Source: Vanessa cardui
Lineage: Eukaryota; Arthropoda; Insecta; Lepidoptera; Nymphalidae
Direction of reading: 5' to 3'
DNA length: 64,000 bases
Assembly: GCF_905220365.1 (NCBI RefSeq)
Contig: NC_061127.1
Span: forward strand, 8,928,001 to 8,992,000
The position numbers and the translations under genes were made by a program. The notes under the pieces are model-generated. The model did not search any database and had not been told where the DNA came from. It saw only the letters and a list, made by a program, of their open reading frames with translations. This document shows positions 49,831 to 62,244 of the stretch, one piece after another. Numbering within the stretch: the first letter of the stretch is position 1; each line of letters starts with the position of its first letter.

Positions 49831-51699
49831 CTTCAAGAAAAATATCTTTATTTCTTTATATATTTAGTTATTATGAAATTTTCTTGTCTAATTCAGTTAC
49901 AAAAGTGTCAAATATAAGTAAGGATTTAACATCCATTAAATCTGTCTTTTTATTTATATCACGACGGGAGAACAAAAACGTTAAAGAGAAAAATTCCGAT
50001 AAATTAAAGACTAAACGTTTAAAATCAAACAAACTAAGCAGATAGCAGAATCAAACAGTATTATAGATTAAATTAGGCTATAACTGTTTTCCAATAACAA
50101 CCGTATACAGCATTGTCATAATGTTACGCAACTAAACCAGATATTAGACAATTTATATTACAGGTAATATTTAGTACAATTATGATAAAATTATATAATG
50201 AAGCTGGTGATTGAAATTATTAAAATTTAAGATCATAGAAAATGTAATGAAATTACAATTGATTATATTATAACAAACATAATAGCACTTTATAACTCTA
50301 TTCTTATTGAATATTAATTTATGAATTTCACAAAAAAAAATGGTGTAACCGTAATCCATTGTAGTGGTCAAACATTCTGGGTATGAAATTATTTTGTTAT
50401 GTGACATTGATAGTTCGCTATTGATGAATCGATAGTTTCAACTAGCAACTTTATGCAGACTACTTATATAATATAATTTGCATTATTACAGACTAATAAA
50501 ATTGCATTCAGTCTATTAATTAATGAATTGTATTAATGAATACTGTGTTCTCGACCCTGTCTGGAACACAAAATCCAAAAAAAAGTTGAACTAACTGCAT
50601 TTTTTTACCATTGTAAATTGGTGACAAATATTCTAACACGCTTCGGATAAGTAGAAGCCTGTTCTGTATAGAAATTCGAATTTCACCGCAAAATATGAGC
50701 GAGAAATGTTAGAATGTGGTATGCAACATTGACTATTATGATCATAAAATGTATAGGATACACGTATTAAAACGGCGTATCATTTTAAGTCGGTTGTCAA
50801 GATGTAACAAGTGAAATACGAATTAAATTGCAAGTGAAATACGAAATCCAGATATGAATCCATGCAGTATTGGGAAAACATGTTTAAAATGATAATAATA
50901 GAAGCCACATGTTTAGAGATGTTAGCACAGCAATTGGGTATATTATTAGGTCAGTAATTCTTGACATCAATTTTGTTGCCCATTTTTAAATAGAATGTAT
51001 ATTTATTAATTTACCATTAAAAGAAAAACCTATTCCTTGGCGATTTTTTGTACACTAATACGATTTACAAAGGAATTTCGTCTGGACCTTTGTTTAAGTC
51101 TAGAGATTATATAGCATGCTTATCATAATTTATACGGTGTGTATAAAAATGCAAAAATATTTATTTTAAGAACGACCCAATGAATATAAAATGAAGATAA
51201 CTTAGTGCTTTCATAAATTGTGGTAGCCGTTGTATTTGAATTAAAAATAAATCTTTACACAATAATTCTTCCAAAAACATTTTATTTCACTGTCTGGATA
51301 ATCTCTCTTATCCCAGTCATAATAAAAATCTTTTATCGAAAACAGTAATTAGTTTTCTATAACTTAAATAATGTCGCTTTAACTATGCTTGTTGTGGTAA
51401 CAGGTGCCTAAGTTCTGAAGTCATTTCCTAGAGGGTAAACATTAAAAGTTAGTTAACATCTAAGGAGTTGCAGTAACGGGTTAAAAGGACTAAAAGCGCT
51501 TTAATGCTTAATGCAACACAGAATGCTTACTTTGTAAAATATATAGTGATAATATTAGAAAACTTCGCAAGTATACTCTAACAGCTTTTATTTTGTATCT
51601 TTAATTATATTTGTAACACTTGTGCTCCAAATTTTCTCGCTTTTGTATTCTTTATCACAAGGTTGGACTTGATAGTAAGAGTTTGTAGCTGGAAATAGG

Positions 51700-51905
51700 C
51701 ATTGTCGTCCAAAAAAATGGAACTATTCCTTCTAACGTCAATGTGCCACTAACATTTTAATTTGATGTCCCTTGTGCCTGTAGTTACACAGGCTCACTTA
51801 TTAATAACCGAAATACAACAACACTTCAAGTAAGTAATACTTTTCAAGTATTCCTGCTTGATGGTATAGAATATACGGTGAATAGGTATGTTAACAGACG
51901 GGTTT
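51700..51905 (-). mobile_element. family B, degraded
   Basis: Reverse strand: GGAACTATTCCTTCTAACGT, GATGTCCCTTGTGCCTGTAG, TTACACAGGCTCACTTATT. Confidence 0.75.
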
Positions 51906-52529
51906 TAACAATGCCAAGATAATAAAACGAAATTCACGAGATTCTATTCACTTTTCTTGATTAAGAATGAAAATTAAGATAAAATTTATGTGATATGAGT
52001 TCCCTTTTTTTATTTAACGATGATTGATTGTTCTATTATGTTCTTTATTTTATTTGGGACATGATTTGATGAACATCAGTTTAATTAAAAAAGATTTTAC
52101 TTTAAACTTAATAAGATCAATTATTTTATTTCATGTTAAAGATTTAAGAAAATTAAATTTAAATGGATTCTTTTTAAAGTCATTTTTCTTATAAAAGATA
52201 GAGTAATGATCAATAAGATGTTTTTATTAGAAAAAGCGAACATTTATCACTCCGTCTTAGAAGGTTTTGATGTCGAGGCACTTAATAGGCTTTACGTTGC
52301 AAGCTTGCATCTGCTTTGTAAGACTTAGAACAACTTCAATAGCGAAGCAACACGTATCGCCTATTACATTACGTAATACACACTCAAGATGATTAAATAT
52401 TAAAATTTACTATAAATGAGTACTTAACTGTATTTTTTAAACGCTACTAGATTCTTTCGTCATATGGATGATGTTTTTCTTTGAATTAGTTTTACTGAAC
52501 ATTTTGTTTTATTTATAATTTATGACATA

Positions 52530-52670
52530 TCTATATCTATACTTTTATATTAATATTATAAATGTGAAAGTAACTGTCTGTCCATCTGTCTCTCTATCAC
52601 AACCAAACCAATGAACGAAATTTTATGAAATTTGATTTGAACTTTTTTTATACATGATTTTAACACACGA
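52530..52670 (-). mobile_element. D element, truncated, reverse
   Basis: Reverse strand: TATATTAATATTATAAATGT, GAAAGTAACTGTCTGTCC, ATCACAACCAAACCAATGA, AATTTTATGAAATTTGATTT. Confidence 0.65.
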
Positions 52671-52984
52671 AAACCAATAAATATTGAAAGAAAAATATTG
52701 AAACAAACATACGCCTTATAGTACAATGATATGTATTTCAATATATATATTTAATTAGTACTGTTTCACACGTACGTGATTAAAGAGAGTAAATATCGTT
52801 TCGTGCTCTTTGATAGCGATCGCTCGTAGAATTTATATAGAGGTTTAAGAGTTATATTAAACTTTATGTAGGAGATTTGTTGAAAACTAACCGGAATTCA
52901 GTAACAGGAAGAATTTATCTTTCGTAAATAAGATAAGCAATATAATTATAATTTGTTATAAGGACATCGTTTAATCACTAAAAT

Positions 52985-53236
52985 AGCGAGGCAAGGCTTC
53001 GCACGGATAAAATACTGATATTAAAAATATACTACATACAAAATATGTATATTAACAACATCACATTAGAATCTTCTAAAATGTAGTGTTTCTTTACTAT
53101 GTAGTCCATGTATTGTATAGAAAAATCTTCCTCACGACCAATCTATGTATTAAAAAAACCGTAGCACTATCCGTTGCGTAATTTTAAAGATCTAAACATA
53201 CATAGGGACAGACAGCGGCAACTGGCTTTGTTTCAT
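52985..53236 (-). mobile_element. E element, reverse
   Basis: Reverse strand: GCGAGGCAAGGCTTCGCACG, GTAGTGTTTCTTTACTATGT, GTAATTTTAAAGATCTAAAC, GGACAGACAGCGGC. Confidence 0.75.
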
Positions 53237-53387
53237 AGTATTTAATGAGAGTGATGGTAATATGCAGAAATTCAATTATGTGGCCTGTTTATAATCTATA
53301 TCTATGTATTAATATATATTGTATTTATAATTCAGAATGAAAATGATTAATATATGATGGTTGTTATAACATGCCATTTTAATATTG

Positions 53388-53575
53388 AAGCGTCAATAGC
53401 GCAATGGTTTGAGGGCCGTCTAGTGATTTAAAAATTGTAGAATCGATCCTGACCCTTTGGGTTCGGTCGTCGTCGTCGTAGCTATAGTCGTCTCCTTGCC
53501 TAACATAAGCTTCAAGCTTAACTGTATGGAATAGGAATATTACTAATTCCGTATATATGGGACCTTCACATATAT
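53388..53575 (+). mobile_element. SINE family I (tRNA-derived)
   Basis: CAATAGCGCAATGGTTTGAG, GAATCGATCCTGACCC, GGTCGTCGTCGTCGTAG and GGAATATTACTAATTCCG. The head looks tRNA-like. Confidence 0.65.
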
Positions 53576-53944
53576 ATAGATAGATACATTGTTTTTAAAT
53601 GATGTGGCTTAGGTTTATTTTGTCTCTATTAGCAACAGGGCACATAGTTGCTTATTAATATAAGATCATTATATTATATGGTTTTAAATTAAATTTAAGT
53701 ATGTGATTACGGTTGAATACACTGAACACTTTGCTCGAACAAACAATTCGTTTTCTCGTATTATGTTATGATATTTCAGAACGCTGGAATCCTAATTCCG
53801 ATAATGTCTTTTTATGGAGCAATGAACTCTATTACTATCGGATATTCCCATTCTCTTAAACGCTTAAATGGATTATGAGTTTCATGGTTCTATAAATTCG
53901 AAAGGGTTGTCTATTACATTATATTAGAAGAATTTTAGCTTAAC

Positions 53945-54190
53945 TTGGGTCTAGTCTGGGTAAATAGCCTCCTCTTATCAGTTATTCTATCAAGAACAAT
54001 GCTTTGTATTATTGTTGGGCGTTGTAGTATGACGGATGTATGAAGTTATTATAGGCGACAACAGATTATTTACAAAGGTTATACACGCATTGGCAACACA
54101 AATATTGGTTGATATTTCATATAGAGCCAAAGTCTATGGGCGATATTGACCATTAACGATCTCTATCCATCTAGCTGTATCATAAAAAAA
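53945..54190 (+). mobile_element. family B, degraded
   Basis: TCAGTTATTCTATCAAGAAC, GTATTATTGTTGGGCGTTG, TATGGGCGATATTGACCATT and a CTGTATCATAAAAAA tail. Confidence 0.65.
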
Positions 54191-55147
54191 CATTTATAAA
54201 ATAGGTATTTAGTATTTCTATGCTTAGTTGATAAATAAAAAAAATAAGCGATTGTATGTAAAAATTCTTATCGTTTCACTGCATCACGAATTTCATTTAC
54301 GAAAATTAATATTTTCTCAATATACGTCAGTGTCGCCAGCTAAATAATGAAACTAAATTATATTTCACTTTTAAAATTTTAAGTCTAGAAAACTGGGTAT
54401 TCACATTCCATGATATATGCGTTGGATTGCATAAACTTTAGATACGCAAATGGCGAATTTCGCGCACGTTCTATCGCGGTCTAAATATATACGCCTCCAA
54501 TAATTTCTCATTTTAGTGGCATCCAAAATATGCGACAGACGAATTAGGCTACCATATTTCTGTGCAATAAATTATAAAAGCGATGTCTTTAGGGATCGAG
54601 TCGAGCTTTATGGCATCGTAAATAACATAGTCGCTGGTCGTAGCAATACCCCCGAAAGGAACTCTCAAGGTACATAATACAGGCGCTTCTCTTAAGAGCA
54701 CTATGCCTTAAAAATGGATTTATAGAGTGTAGCATGCAAATGTAGCGTTTTTATTTATAATTCTTATTTTTGTGAGCGAGAACGGACGTGATAAATGAGC
54801 CACGTTGAGTTGGCTGCCGTTGATGATTACGGAGCGTATTCATCGTATTTACAAAGAATAAGACGAGGTAAACTTGCTTGTTAAAGAAATTAGTTTCGCT
54901 GTTGAATTTTTTTATAAAAAATCCGATTATGTCAGATTAATACTTCAATACACTTTAGCTGATCACCATGATCGTACTTATACGTTTTTGTTCACGAGGA
55001 AAGTTTTTGGAGTATCGTTTTGTTCACCCTACTAGATAGCGTTGAAGCACATTAACTTGTATACCAATCAACCAATCGTGAAAATTGACGTTGTAGAATA
55101 TTTTAGCACGTACTGTTGCAGATAATTGTTTAATCACTACATATTAT

Positions 55148-55464
55148 AAAACAAAGTCCTGCGGCCACTTTTGTCCGTCTGCATATTCGAGATAACCTCC
55201 GAAACTACTGAACGGATTTTCATGCCGTTTTTACTAATAGAGTGAGGGATTCATAAGGAAGGTTTAGATATCCCATTTATTAAGGTTTTCGTGTAAATTA
55301 GTTGAAATAGAATAACAATTGTTAAACATTTCAGAAAGCAACAAAAATATATAAACAAAGGTAAAAATATAAAAAAAGAACTTATGAACACCCGTGTGAA
55401 TCCGAGACGGGACGATAGTAACAAATAAAGAGGCATTAAGACGTATGCGGGATATTAGCTAGTA
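55148..55464 (+). mobile_element. E-like element ending just before exon 3
   Basis: AAAACAAAGTCCTGCGGCCA, ACTGAACGGATTTTCATGCC, GATTCATAAGGAAGGTTTAG, CACCCGTGTGAATCCGAGAC and a terminal ATTAGCTAGTA. It ends about 28 bp before the exon at 55493. Confidence 0.7.
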
Positions 55465-55492
55465 TTTTAAAAGATATTATTTATTTTAACAG

Positions 55493-55671
55493 GCGGTTAC
55501 AAGACGCTCACGCCAGTCGACGTCAACGCAATGGTCACGTTCGTTTCGAGGCAGCGCGAGCAGTCCGCACGATGACGTCGAAGTAGATGACGTTTTCTTT
55601 ACCCCTCAAGCCCTGACCTCACCACTAAATCAGCATCATCACGACGAAGATAATGTTGATGGAACCAAAAG
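55493..55671 (+). CDS. rho-5: iRhom N-terminal exon, third visible
   Basis: Internal exon with acceptor TTATTTTAACAG and donor AG/GTAAGT. It starts in phase 0, directly continuing the previous exon (the join reads YVVT then AVTRRS). It holds 59 codons and leaves two bases (AG) for the next exon. It contains a basic, Ser-rich run RRSRQSTSTQWSRSF followed by acidic DDVEVDDVFF. Vertebrate iRhoms, from memory, have RRSF...SFLEED and then a ..D.SFF motif in this order. The Arg/Ser cluster is of the kind that carries phosphorylation or 14-3-3 sites in mammalian iRhoms; that role here is inference. A short His run (QHHHDED) follows. The remaining N-terminus, the transmembrane core and the luminal iRhom-homology domain are not in the window. 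Confidence 0.78.
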
Positions 55672-55899
55672 GTAAGTTTTTAAAACCGTTATTACCTGTT
55701 CTATTCATACGACGGTGAGTTATATCTTGTGCGTAGTTTATGATCTGTGTCTACAGTTGAGGTGGACCGATTGGTTTCTCGTATGACTTTTTGTAATGAA
55801 TACTTGTTAACTTCCAGCCAGGATATATTACGTAAATATATATAAGTATTTAACTAACACTATGTTTTTGAATGTTGAAAGAGAGTAACTACTAAATTT

Positions 55900-56035
55900 C
55901 TAGCCAGTATTTCTCAGTAGAATCTACTTTCCGAACCGATGGTAGCTTTACTTTATACATATATGTAGTTGTTAAATGATGATTCAAAAGTACTTGTAAA
56001 ATCCTACTTGAATAAATATATTTTGATTTAATGAA
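55900..56035 (+). mobile_element. G LINE-like 3' end, forward
   Basis: CAGTAGAATCTACTTTCCGA, ACCGATGGTAGCTTTAC, GATTCAAAAGTACTTGTAAA, CTTGAATAAATATATTTTGA. Confidence 0.75.
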
Positions 56036-56519
56036 ATAGTTGATACGTGTGTGCTCATCCTTATATAAATACAACAAGTTTAAGAAGTCACTAGTTGTAG
56101 TATATTACCTGTGCGAGCAAATTGAAAACTGCAACTTGTGTAATTACTAAGTAGATTCGAAATGTGTGGTTAATGTTTATTCTCGCAAAGGTAAATGTCA
56201 AGAGGTTATTCGTACTCGAGCGAATGTACTTGTATATTGTTTCGAATAAATACCAACTAGATAGCGCTGCTACTCGTAAGTCATGATAGAAACACAACAT
56301 TTCAACAAACAACCATAAAATAATAAATCCGATTAATATATATAAAATAATAAGTAAGAAATGTAACGATTAAAAATATTATATAATATTACATAATAGT
56401 AACTTAGAATAAAGCTCTCGAAAACTGTCGTTTTGATCGTTTGAATACTGAAATCAATTTAACTACTATTATTCGAGATAAAATATAAATTAATTTGCTT
56501 CAATAAATATTAATAAGTA

Positions 56520-56650
56520 AAGTGACAGCCTGAAAATTTCTCACTGCTGGGATAAGGCCTTCCTTTTAGGAGTGTGTGGAACATATTCCATCACGCTTTT
56601 CCAATGCAGATTGGTGGAATGCACATGTGGCAGAATTTCGATGGCATTAA
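56520..56650 (-). mobile_element. SINE family A, 3' half
   Basis: Reverse strand: GTGACAGCCTGAAAATTTC, TTCCATCACGCTTTTCCAAT, TGGCAGAATTTCGATGGCAT. The head half is absent. Confidence 0.8.
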
Positions 56651-57084
56651 TATTATTAATAAATTTTAGACTCTTATTTTGTGATGTATCCAGTTTCTGA
56701 AACGTTATTGGTTGAAATAAGACTTCAACTGCAACTGATCGAATGTCAATATTTTAAATTATAAAATAGTTATTCTTTAGATTAGTGATTCAAGTACTAA
56801 AGGTTTATGTAATAAAAAAAATATATAAACCAAAAAAAAGCTGAACGGTATAATATTTTAGGTTTTATTGCTTTGAAAACTTGGAATAATTTATTGCTAT
56901 CGGGTCCCTTGTCGTGAAAGAACTAACGAAAAGTGGATAGGTTTATTGGATCACAAATGGGATTAGCATTGAGTCAACAAATAACTCTAGGGTCTTTTAA
57001 GGGTAATATGTTCCAATAAAGAAATCGAAATAATGTATAACTTACTCAGATTTAATATTATTAAGAAATATATCACATACCATA

Positions 57085-57497
57085 TCTTTACCTCTCCTTC
57101 AGTCCGTGCTGTTTTTACGAATTAGGAATTCGCCTTGTAAGTTTATATACAGAATATTATGTATATTAGAGTTGGAAACGATGGTCCAGATAGAAGTTTA
57201 ATATATTTACTTGGTGGTAGGGCTTTGTGCAAGCCCGCCTGGGTAGGTACCACCCATTCATCAGATATTCTACTGCTAAACAACAGTGCGCAGTATTATT
57301 GTGTTCCAGTTTGAAGGGTGAGTGAGCTAGTGTAACAGGCACAATGGACATAGCATCTTAGTTCCCAAGGTTGGTGGCGCATTGACGATGTAAGGAATAG
57401 TTAATATTTCTTACAGCGTCATTGTCTATGGGTGATGGTGACCACTTACCAACAGGTGACCCATATGCTCGGCCGCCAACCTATACCATAAAAAAAT
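57085..57497 (+). mobile_element. composite K+B element
   Basis: The K part (CCTCTCCTTCAGTCCGTGC, GTAAGTTTATATACAGAA, TTAGAGTTGGAAACGATGG) runs directly into a well-preserved B (from about 57209, ending AACCTATACCATAAAAAA). It parallels the older copy at 13199-13612. Confidence 0.8.
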
Positions 57498-57501
57498 ACC
57501 A

Positions 57502-57690
57502 TTAGTCGCCCGCGGAATCGCTCGCGTTTTAGAGTTTTGGTTGTTGTTAGACAAAAAAGGTTACTGTATACTTTCTGGGTGTTCAAGCTTTCTTAGAAAC
57601 AAATTTAATCAAAATCGGTTCAGCGTTTTTGTCGTGAAAGAGAGTCAGACAGACAGAGTTACTTTCACATTTAAAATATTAATATAGATT
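57502..57690 (+). mobile_element. D element (RTE-like 3' end)
   Basis: GTCGCCCGCGGAATCGCTCG, GTTGTTGTTAGACAAAAAAG, TTAATCAAAATCGGTTCAGC, TCAGACAGACAGAGTTACTT. It abuts the 3' end of the K+B composite. Confidence 0.8.
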
Positions 57691-58064
57691 ATGTTAATCA
57701 TAGTAAAAATTTAAACTCATTAATAAACAATTTACTCGTCCATACGCTTAATGATTCAATGACAGCTGAATGTCAGTTATTAATTGCAATCGTGCTGAAT
57801 ATATAGTAGTAAAATTTTACACATAATATTATATACAAAAATATAAGGTTACGAGAAATGATTCGTTTTTTTACTTACGGATAGTAGAATTATTTAAACG
57901 ATATTCATTCCTTGACTACTGGACATAAGTGCTTATTGAAATAAAAAATAAACAGTAATTAGACTTGCTACTACCTAAAGAAATATGAAGAATGACTTAT
58001 ATAAAGAGCAATAGTTTTCGTCATCATTTGGAACTGTCATAATAAAGCGAAACCGGTTTTTATA

Positions 58065-58347
58065 TTAATCTATTCATTTAACATAATTGGAGTGTCTGTT
58101 TGTAATATTAAAATAGCCCTATTTTACGAAATGCATATGTATATATACACGGTACGTACACCAAAAAACATATTTCACTACTTTTACCTATCTGTCCATT
58201 TTTTCCCACTAATCTCTGGAACGCGTGGACTGATTTTGATGGGACTTTCACTGGCAGGTAACTAATATAATAAGGGTTAATTTAGGCTAAAATAATATTT
58301 TGTTTTGTTAAATCTAACGCGTGAAAGGTCACGAACACAGCTAGTAT
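58065..58347 (-). mobile_element. C element, reverse
   Basis: Reverse strand: ATAATTGGAGTGTCTGTTTG, CACTAATCTCTGGAACGCGT, GATGGGACTTTCACTGGCAG, GGTCACGAACACAGCTAGTA. Confidence 0.78.
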
Positions 58348-59507
58348 TATACATATACTGACATATATTTGTAGAAATTATCAGAATGATTTATAAATAA
58401 TGAAAAGTGTTTATAATTTTTTATTAAGCGAATACTTGCTGGTCTAACATTCCTCGCGCTAAATTCACTTTACCCGTGGCAAATCTGAAACGAAGTTTTA
58501 GTTAATAATCGCACTCGGCTCTCAAGCCCGCGTCGTATTATAACATCATATTGCGCTAACTTGACAGATTAATTAAGTTCAAATTATGATTACACACTCG
58601 CGTACTCGCATTCACTGCAAATGTTTTAGAATAAGCAGTTAGCAACCGTACATTATGTAGACACAAAAATATTTACTAAACACTTGAGTGTCCAACCACA
58701 AAATATGTCTTTATGTGGGCCTGTCTAGACGATTGATTGCTTTTTTAAGACAACGTGTAACAAAAGCTCTAATTAAGTTTAAATTTGGAACGCATTTTTT
58801 TTTGCGTTCTTTTTATTATAATCTGAAAAAAAATTATATTGTAGAAATAATAAATGTAGTCATTTCATACGTAAAATATTAATTATATCGAGTCATCCAA
58901 GGTGACTAAACTAAACTAAAACCAAAGGTGAAACAAGGACCAATAAAATACTTTTTTTATGATGTAAACAGGAGGTTTTATTTGAAAATTAAATTGTTGT
59001 CTAATATAGTAAATGTATTTTTCTAAGGACTATTATAGAATGGGTTTTTATTATAAGATTTTAAACAAAAAAAAACTCTAAAGGTACAACCAAATTTATG
59101 TTCGATCGACAATCTAGATTTACTCTCCAAAAAGAGTTTATTCGGGTAATTCTTGAGTGCCAATTAACCCGAATCAGTGTCAATATCGGCAAAGGGTCAA
59201 TAACGACATTAATTTACTTTTAAAAAATAAATTGAAAATGTTCCTATTCAAATAACTACGTAAGAATTAAAAAATGTTATTTAACAACGGTAAAGTTTGA
59301 TTAATTGTAAAGGATTATTTATTTGTGTATTGAATTCGTGAGTTTATTTCAACAAGAACCTCTTGAATTTCAAAGCTAAACAATTTTACGTTTGTAGTTT
59401 TTTTTTAAGTATCAATTATTTAACTGTTTGAAAAATATGTATTAAAAGCTTTGCCGATAACGAATTTTTTTATTGATAATTTGACGCATAAGACATTCTT
59501 AAAAAAA

Positions 59508-59811
59508 GTAAAAAAGTAACAGCCTGTAAATTTCCCACTGCTGGGCTAATGGCCTCCTCTCCCATTAAGAAGAGGGCTTGGAACACATTCCACCACGCTG
59601 TTCCAATGCGGGTTGGTGGAATGCACATGTGGCAGAATTTCAATGAAATTAGTCACATACAGGTTTCCTCACGATGTTTTCCTTCACCGCCGAGCACGAG
59701 ATGAATTATAAACACAAATTAAGCACATAAATATAGTGGTGCTTGCCTGGGTTTGAACCAAAAATCATCGGTTAAGAAGAACGCGTTCTAATCACTGGGC
59801 CATCTCGGCTC
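59508..59811 (-). mobile_element. SINE family A, full length, 11-bp TSD
   Basis: Reverse-strand full copy ending GGGCCATCTCGGCTC. TCTTAAAAAAA flanks it at 59497-59507 and 59812-59822, though the A run makes this TSD less distinctive than the others. Confidence 0.9.
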
Positions 59812-60974
59812 TCTTAAAAAAACGCTTTAGAAAATATTAAAAAATACTAACAAAAGATCCAGCTACTAAATTTATTGTGAAGTAAATGGCGCATTCAAAA
59901 TGGTAATTGTATTGTTTTATAATCGTTTTTGCTGATAATTATATGCTTTTGTAAATCGTGAATCGAGGGTAATCGAACAGCTCTAATTAGTTCGAATTAT
60001 GTTTCTGGATTATGTGTCTACATTATGAAAAGTTCGCTTGCCTTTATTATCAATTTTAAGCATCCGAAATCGGCTTATAATGATAGGCTATGCGTTTACT
60101 TTCTATTTGAACTTTTTCATATTAGAATCCATTGTGTTATAAATTACAAATATATTTAATGCGCAAAAGGTTGTGAACTTCTTATAAAATAGGTGTAGTA
60201 AGGCATTTTCTAAAGTTATATGCAAACAAATTAAAGAAATATGAAACGTATTTTATAATGGTTGAGCTCTTATAATAGACGTAGTTAAGAACGCGATTAT
60301 TAAGAAAGAAAAACCTATACTCAGATAAATGCCCTTATTTGATGACTCATTTCTAATCATTACATCATTTTAAGATATCAACTTGACTTGATGACGTCGT
60401 TGAACCATAATCAAACAAAAAAATAAATTCTCTGAAATTGTTTTCGAATTCGAAAAAGGTTTTATGTTTTTTTTTTTTTTTGTTAATACAAATATAATCG
60501 ATTAACTTTCCATCCATTACAGACACTACTGTAAATTAAATTCGAGGAAAAAAATATCGATATATTTCAGTCAAACCTATTTTAAGCATTTTCAGTAATT
60601 CCAAAAATAAACTCTATTCGACAGCTGACAGATACATTACTATATTAAAATAATGTACAAGAAATAAAACAATATGATGAATTATAAATAAATGTAATAT
60701 ATTAAGTACTTTAAAGTAAATGAGTTTTGTGACTTCTTCAAAGATGATTTTTATGAATTAATAAACTACACAGTTAAGAGATGTACACAATATCGAATAA
60801 TTGATTGTAAATTATTATCAAAACCTGAAAAAAATCCTCTACAAAATTTGATAATAGGCTTTGAAACCACGAGTTACACCGCTCTTGAACTTAAATGAAG
60901 TGTCAATCATTAATGAATTTCTTTATGACTTTAAGTCCATAATATTCATAACCAGTTCTTGTTATAGTTTTATG

Positions 60975-61260
60975 TAACAGTTAATAATAATAATTTATTT
61001 ATTTATTCCATACAAAAATAATCTTTATAAACAGTTACATGGTTGAACTACGACAAAAGTCTCAATGAATTATAACACGGTCATCAAAAGAAACACAGAT
61101 CAAGTACTGGCTATCTCAGCTAGGCTAATTAAATAACTTTTGTTAAGGATAAACAGTTTGTCCCTTAATTTAGAAATCAGATTATAAAGGAGAATGCCCA
61201 AAATACTATGGACTTTAGTATCGCCACAAATTTTTTTGTGTCAACTTTAATTCATGTTTA
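60975..61260 (-). mobile_element. L element, LINE-like 3' end, reverse
   Basis: On the reverse strand it ends in TGGAATAAATAAATAAATTA, a repeated AATAAA-type tail. Further inside, GGGCATTCTCCTTTATAATC recurs at 62280 in the other orientation. Confidence 0.5.
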
Positions 61261-61440
61261 TTTTATAATGATAATGCTACAGAAACATATAAAAATAAAA
61301 CAACATGGCTAAAACTCCGGAATTAATAAATATAAAAGTATTATTAATAAAATAAAAGTAGTTGTTAAATCTATATTAAGGTACACTATGGTTTGAAAAT
61401 AAGCCCAGCAGTGACAGCTGTTGAAAGAATGAAAGAGAAA

Positions 61441-61468
61441 GAGTGAGATGGAGAGAGAGAGAGAGAAA
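61441..61468. repeat. (GA)n tract
   Basis: GAGTGAGATGGAGAGAGAGA followed by GAGAGAAA. A short imperfect purine microsatellite. Confidence 0.85.
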
Positions 61469-62244
61469 TAAAACAATTAGGCAATATACAAAAATTATTT
61501 TATTTCATATTAATCATTTATATGCTTCAAAAATATAACAATATTCTTCAAAAATGTTATCTAAAAATTGGGCTGGTGCATTTACATCATTAAACGTACG
61601 CGCTGCTGATCTCTTGGTTTAATTGCCGTTTCTCTGATGAAGTGACAGGTGGGTTTTCACGTCGTTCACAATCACTGTGGTTAAATTATAAGTCACAAGG
61701 TAAACTCTGCAAGGATTAAAAGTATAACTAAAGCAAAGGAGTCTCAGCCTCACAATCACTTTAGCTTATACTAACACCAATGCTGTTATACACGTACTAA
61801 AATATTACCACGAGCTTAAAACAAACAATGAAAACAGTTACTGAGTGACATATTACTCGTGCTGCCAGACAGAAGTAAAAGTTATTATCGATTTAGTTAT
61901 CGATTATTTATTTATTAATTATCTGTTTATAAATTGTATCTATATAAACAAAAAGTCTTTTTAATGCATATTGTATATATTATAATAGTGTTATGCATAT
62001 TTTAAGTATTTTTAGATAAAATGTAAAAAATTCTATTATATGTATATTGGAAATTAATTTTAAAAATAAGAATCGAAACTCGCAACGTCATCATAATCGG
62101 ACTAAGTTGATCGATTTTATAAATATACAATGTAGACGAAACAACTACTTTTTTTTTGGTTTGAAGTTATCCGGAGATATTATAATGTCATCATATTTAA
62201 AATAATTTGTTTAATTTTACTTTATAATAAATAAGTTTATAAAA

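Larger units (their letters stand above)
49601..55492 (+). other. iRhom intron between visible exons 2 and 3
   Basis: GT-AG intron of 5.9 kb, phase 0. It holds an H SINE at its very 5' end, B, D, E and I repeats, and an RTE-like remnant that ends just before the acceptor. I see nothing assignable in 49835-51695, 51910-52525, 52670-52984, 53240-53385, 53580-53940 and 54190-55145. The part 54430-54850 is less AT-rich and non-repetitive within the window. Confidence 0.75.

Noticed and set aside
61391..61425. AAGCCCAGCAGTGACAGCTG as another SINE A copy
   Set aside because: Only about 15 bases match the family and nothing on either side does.
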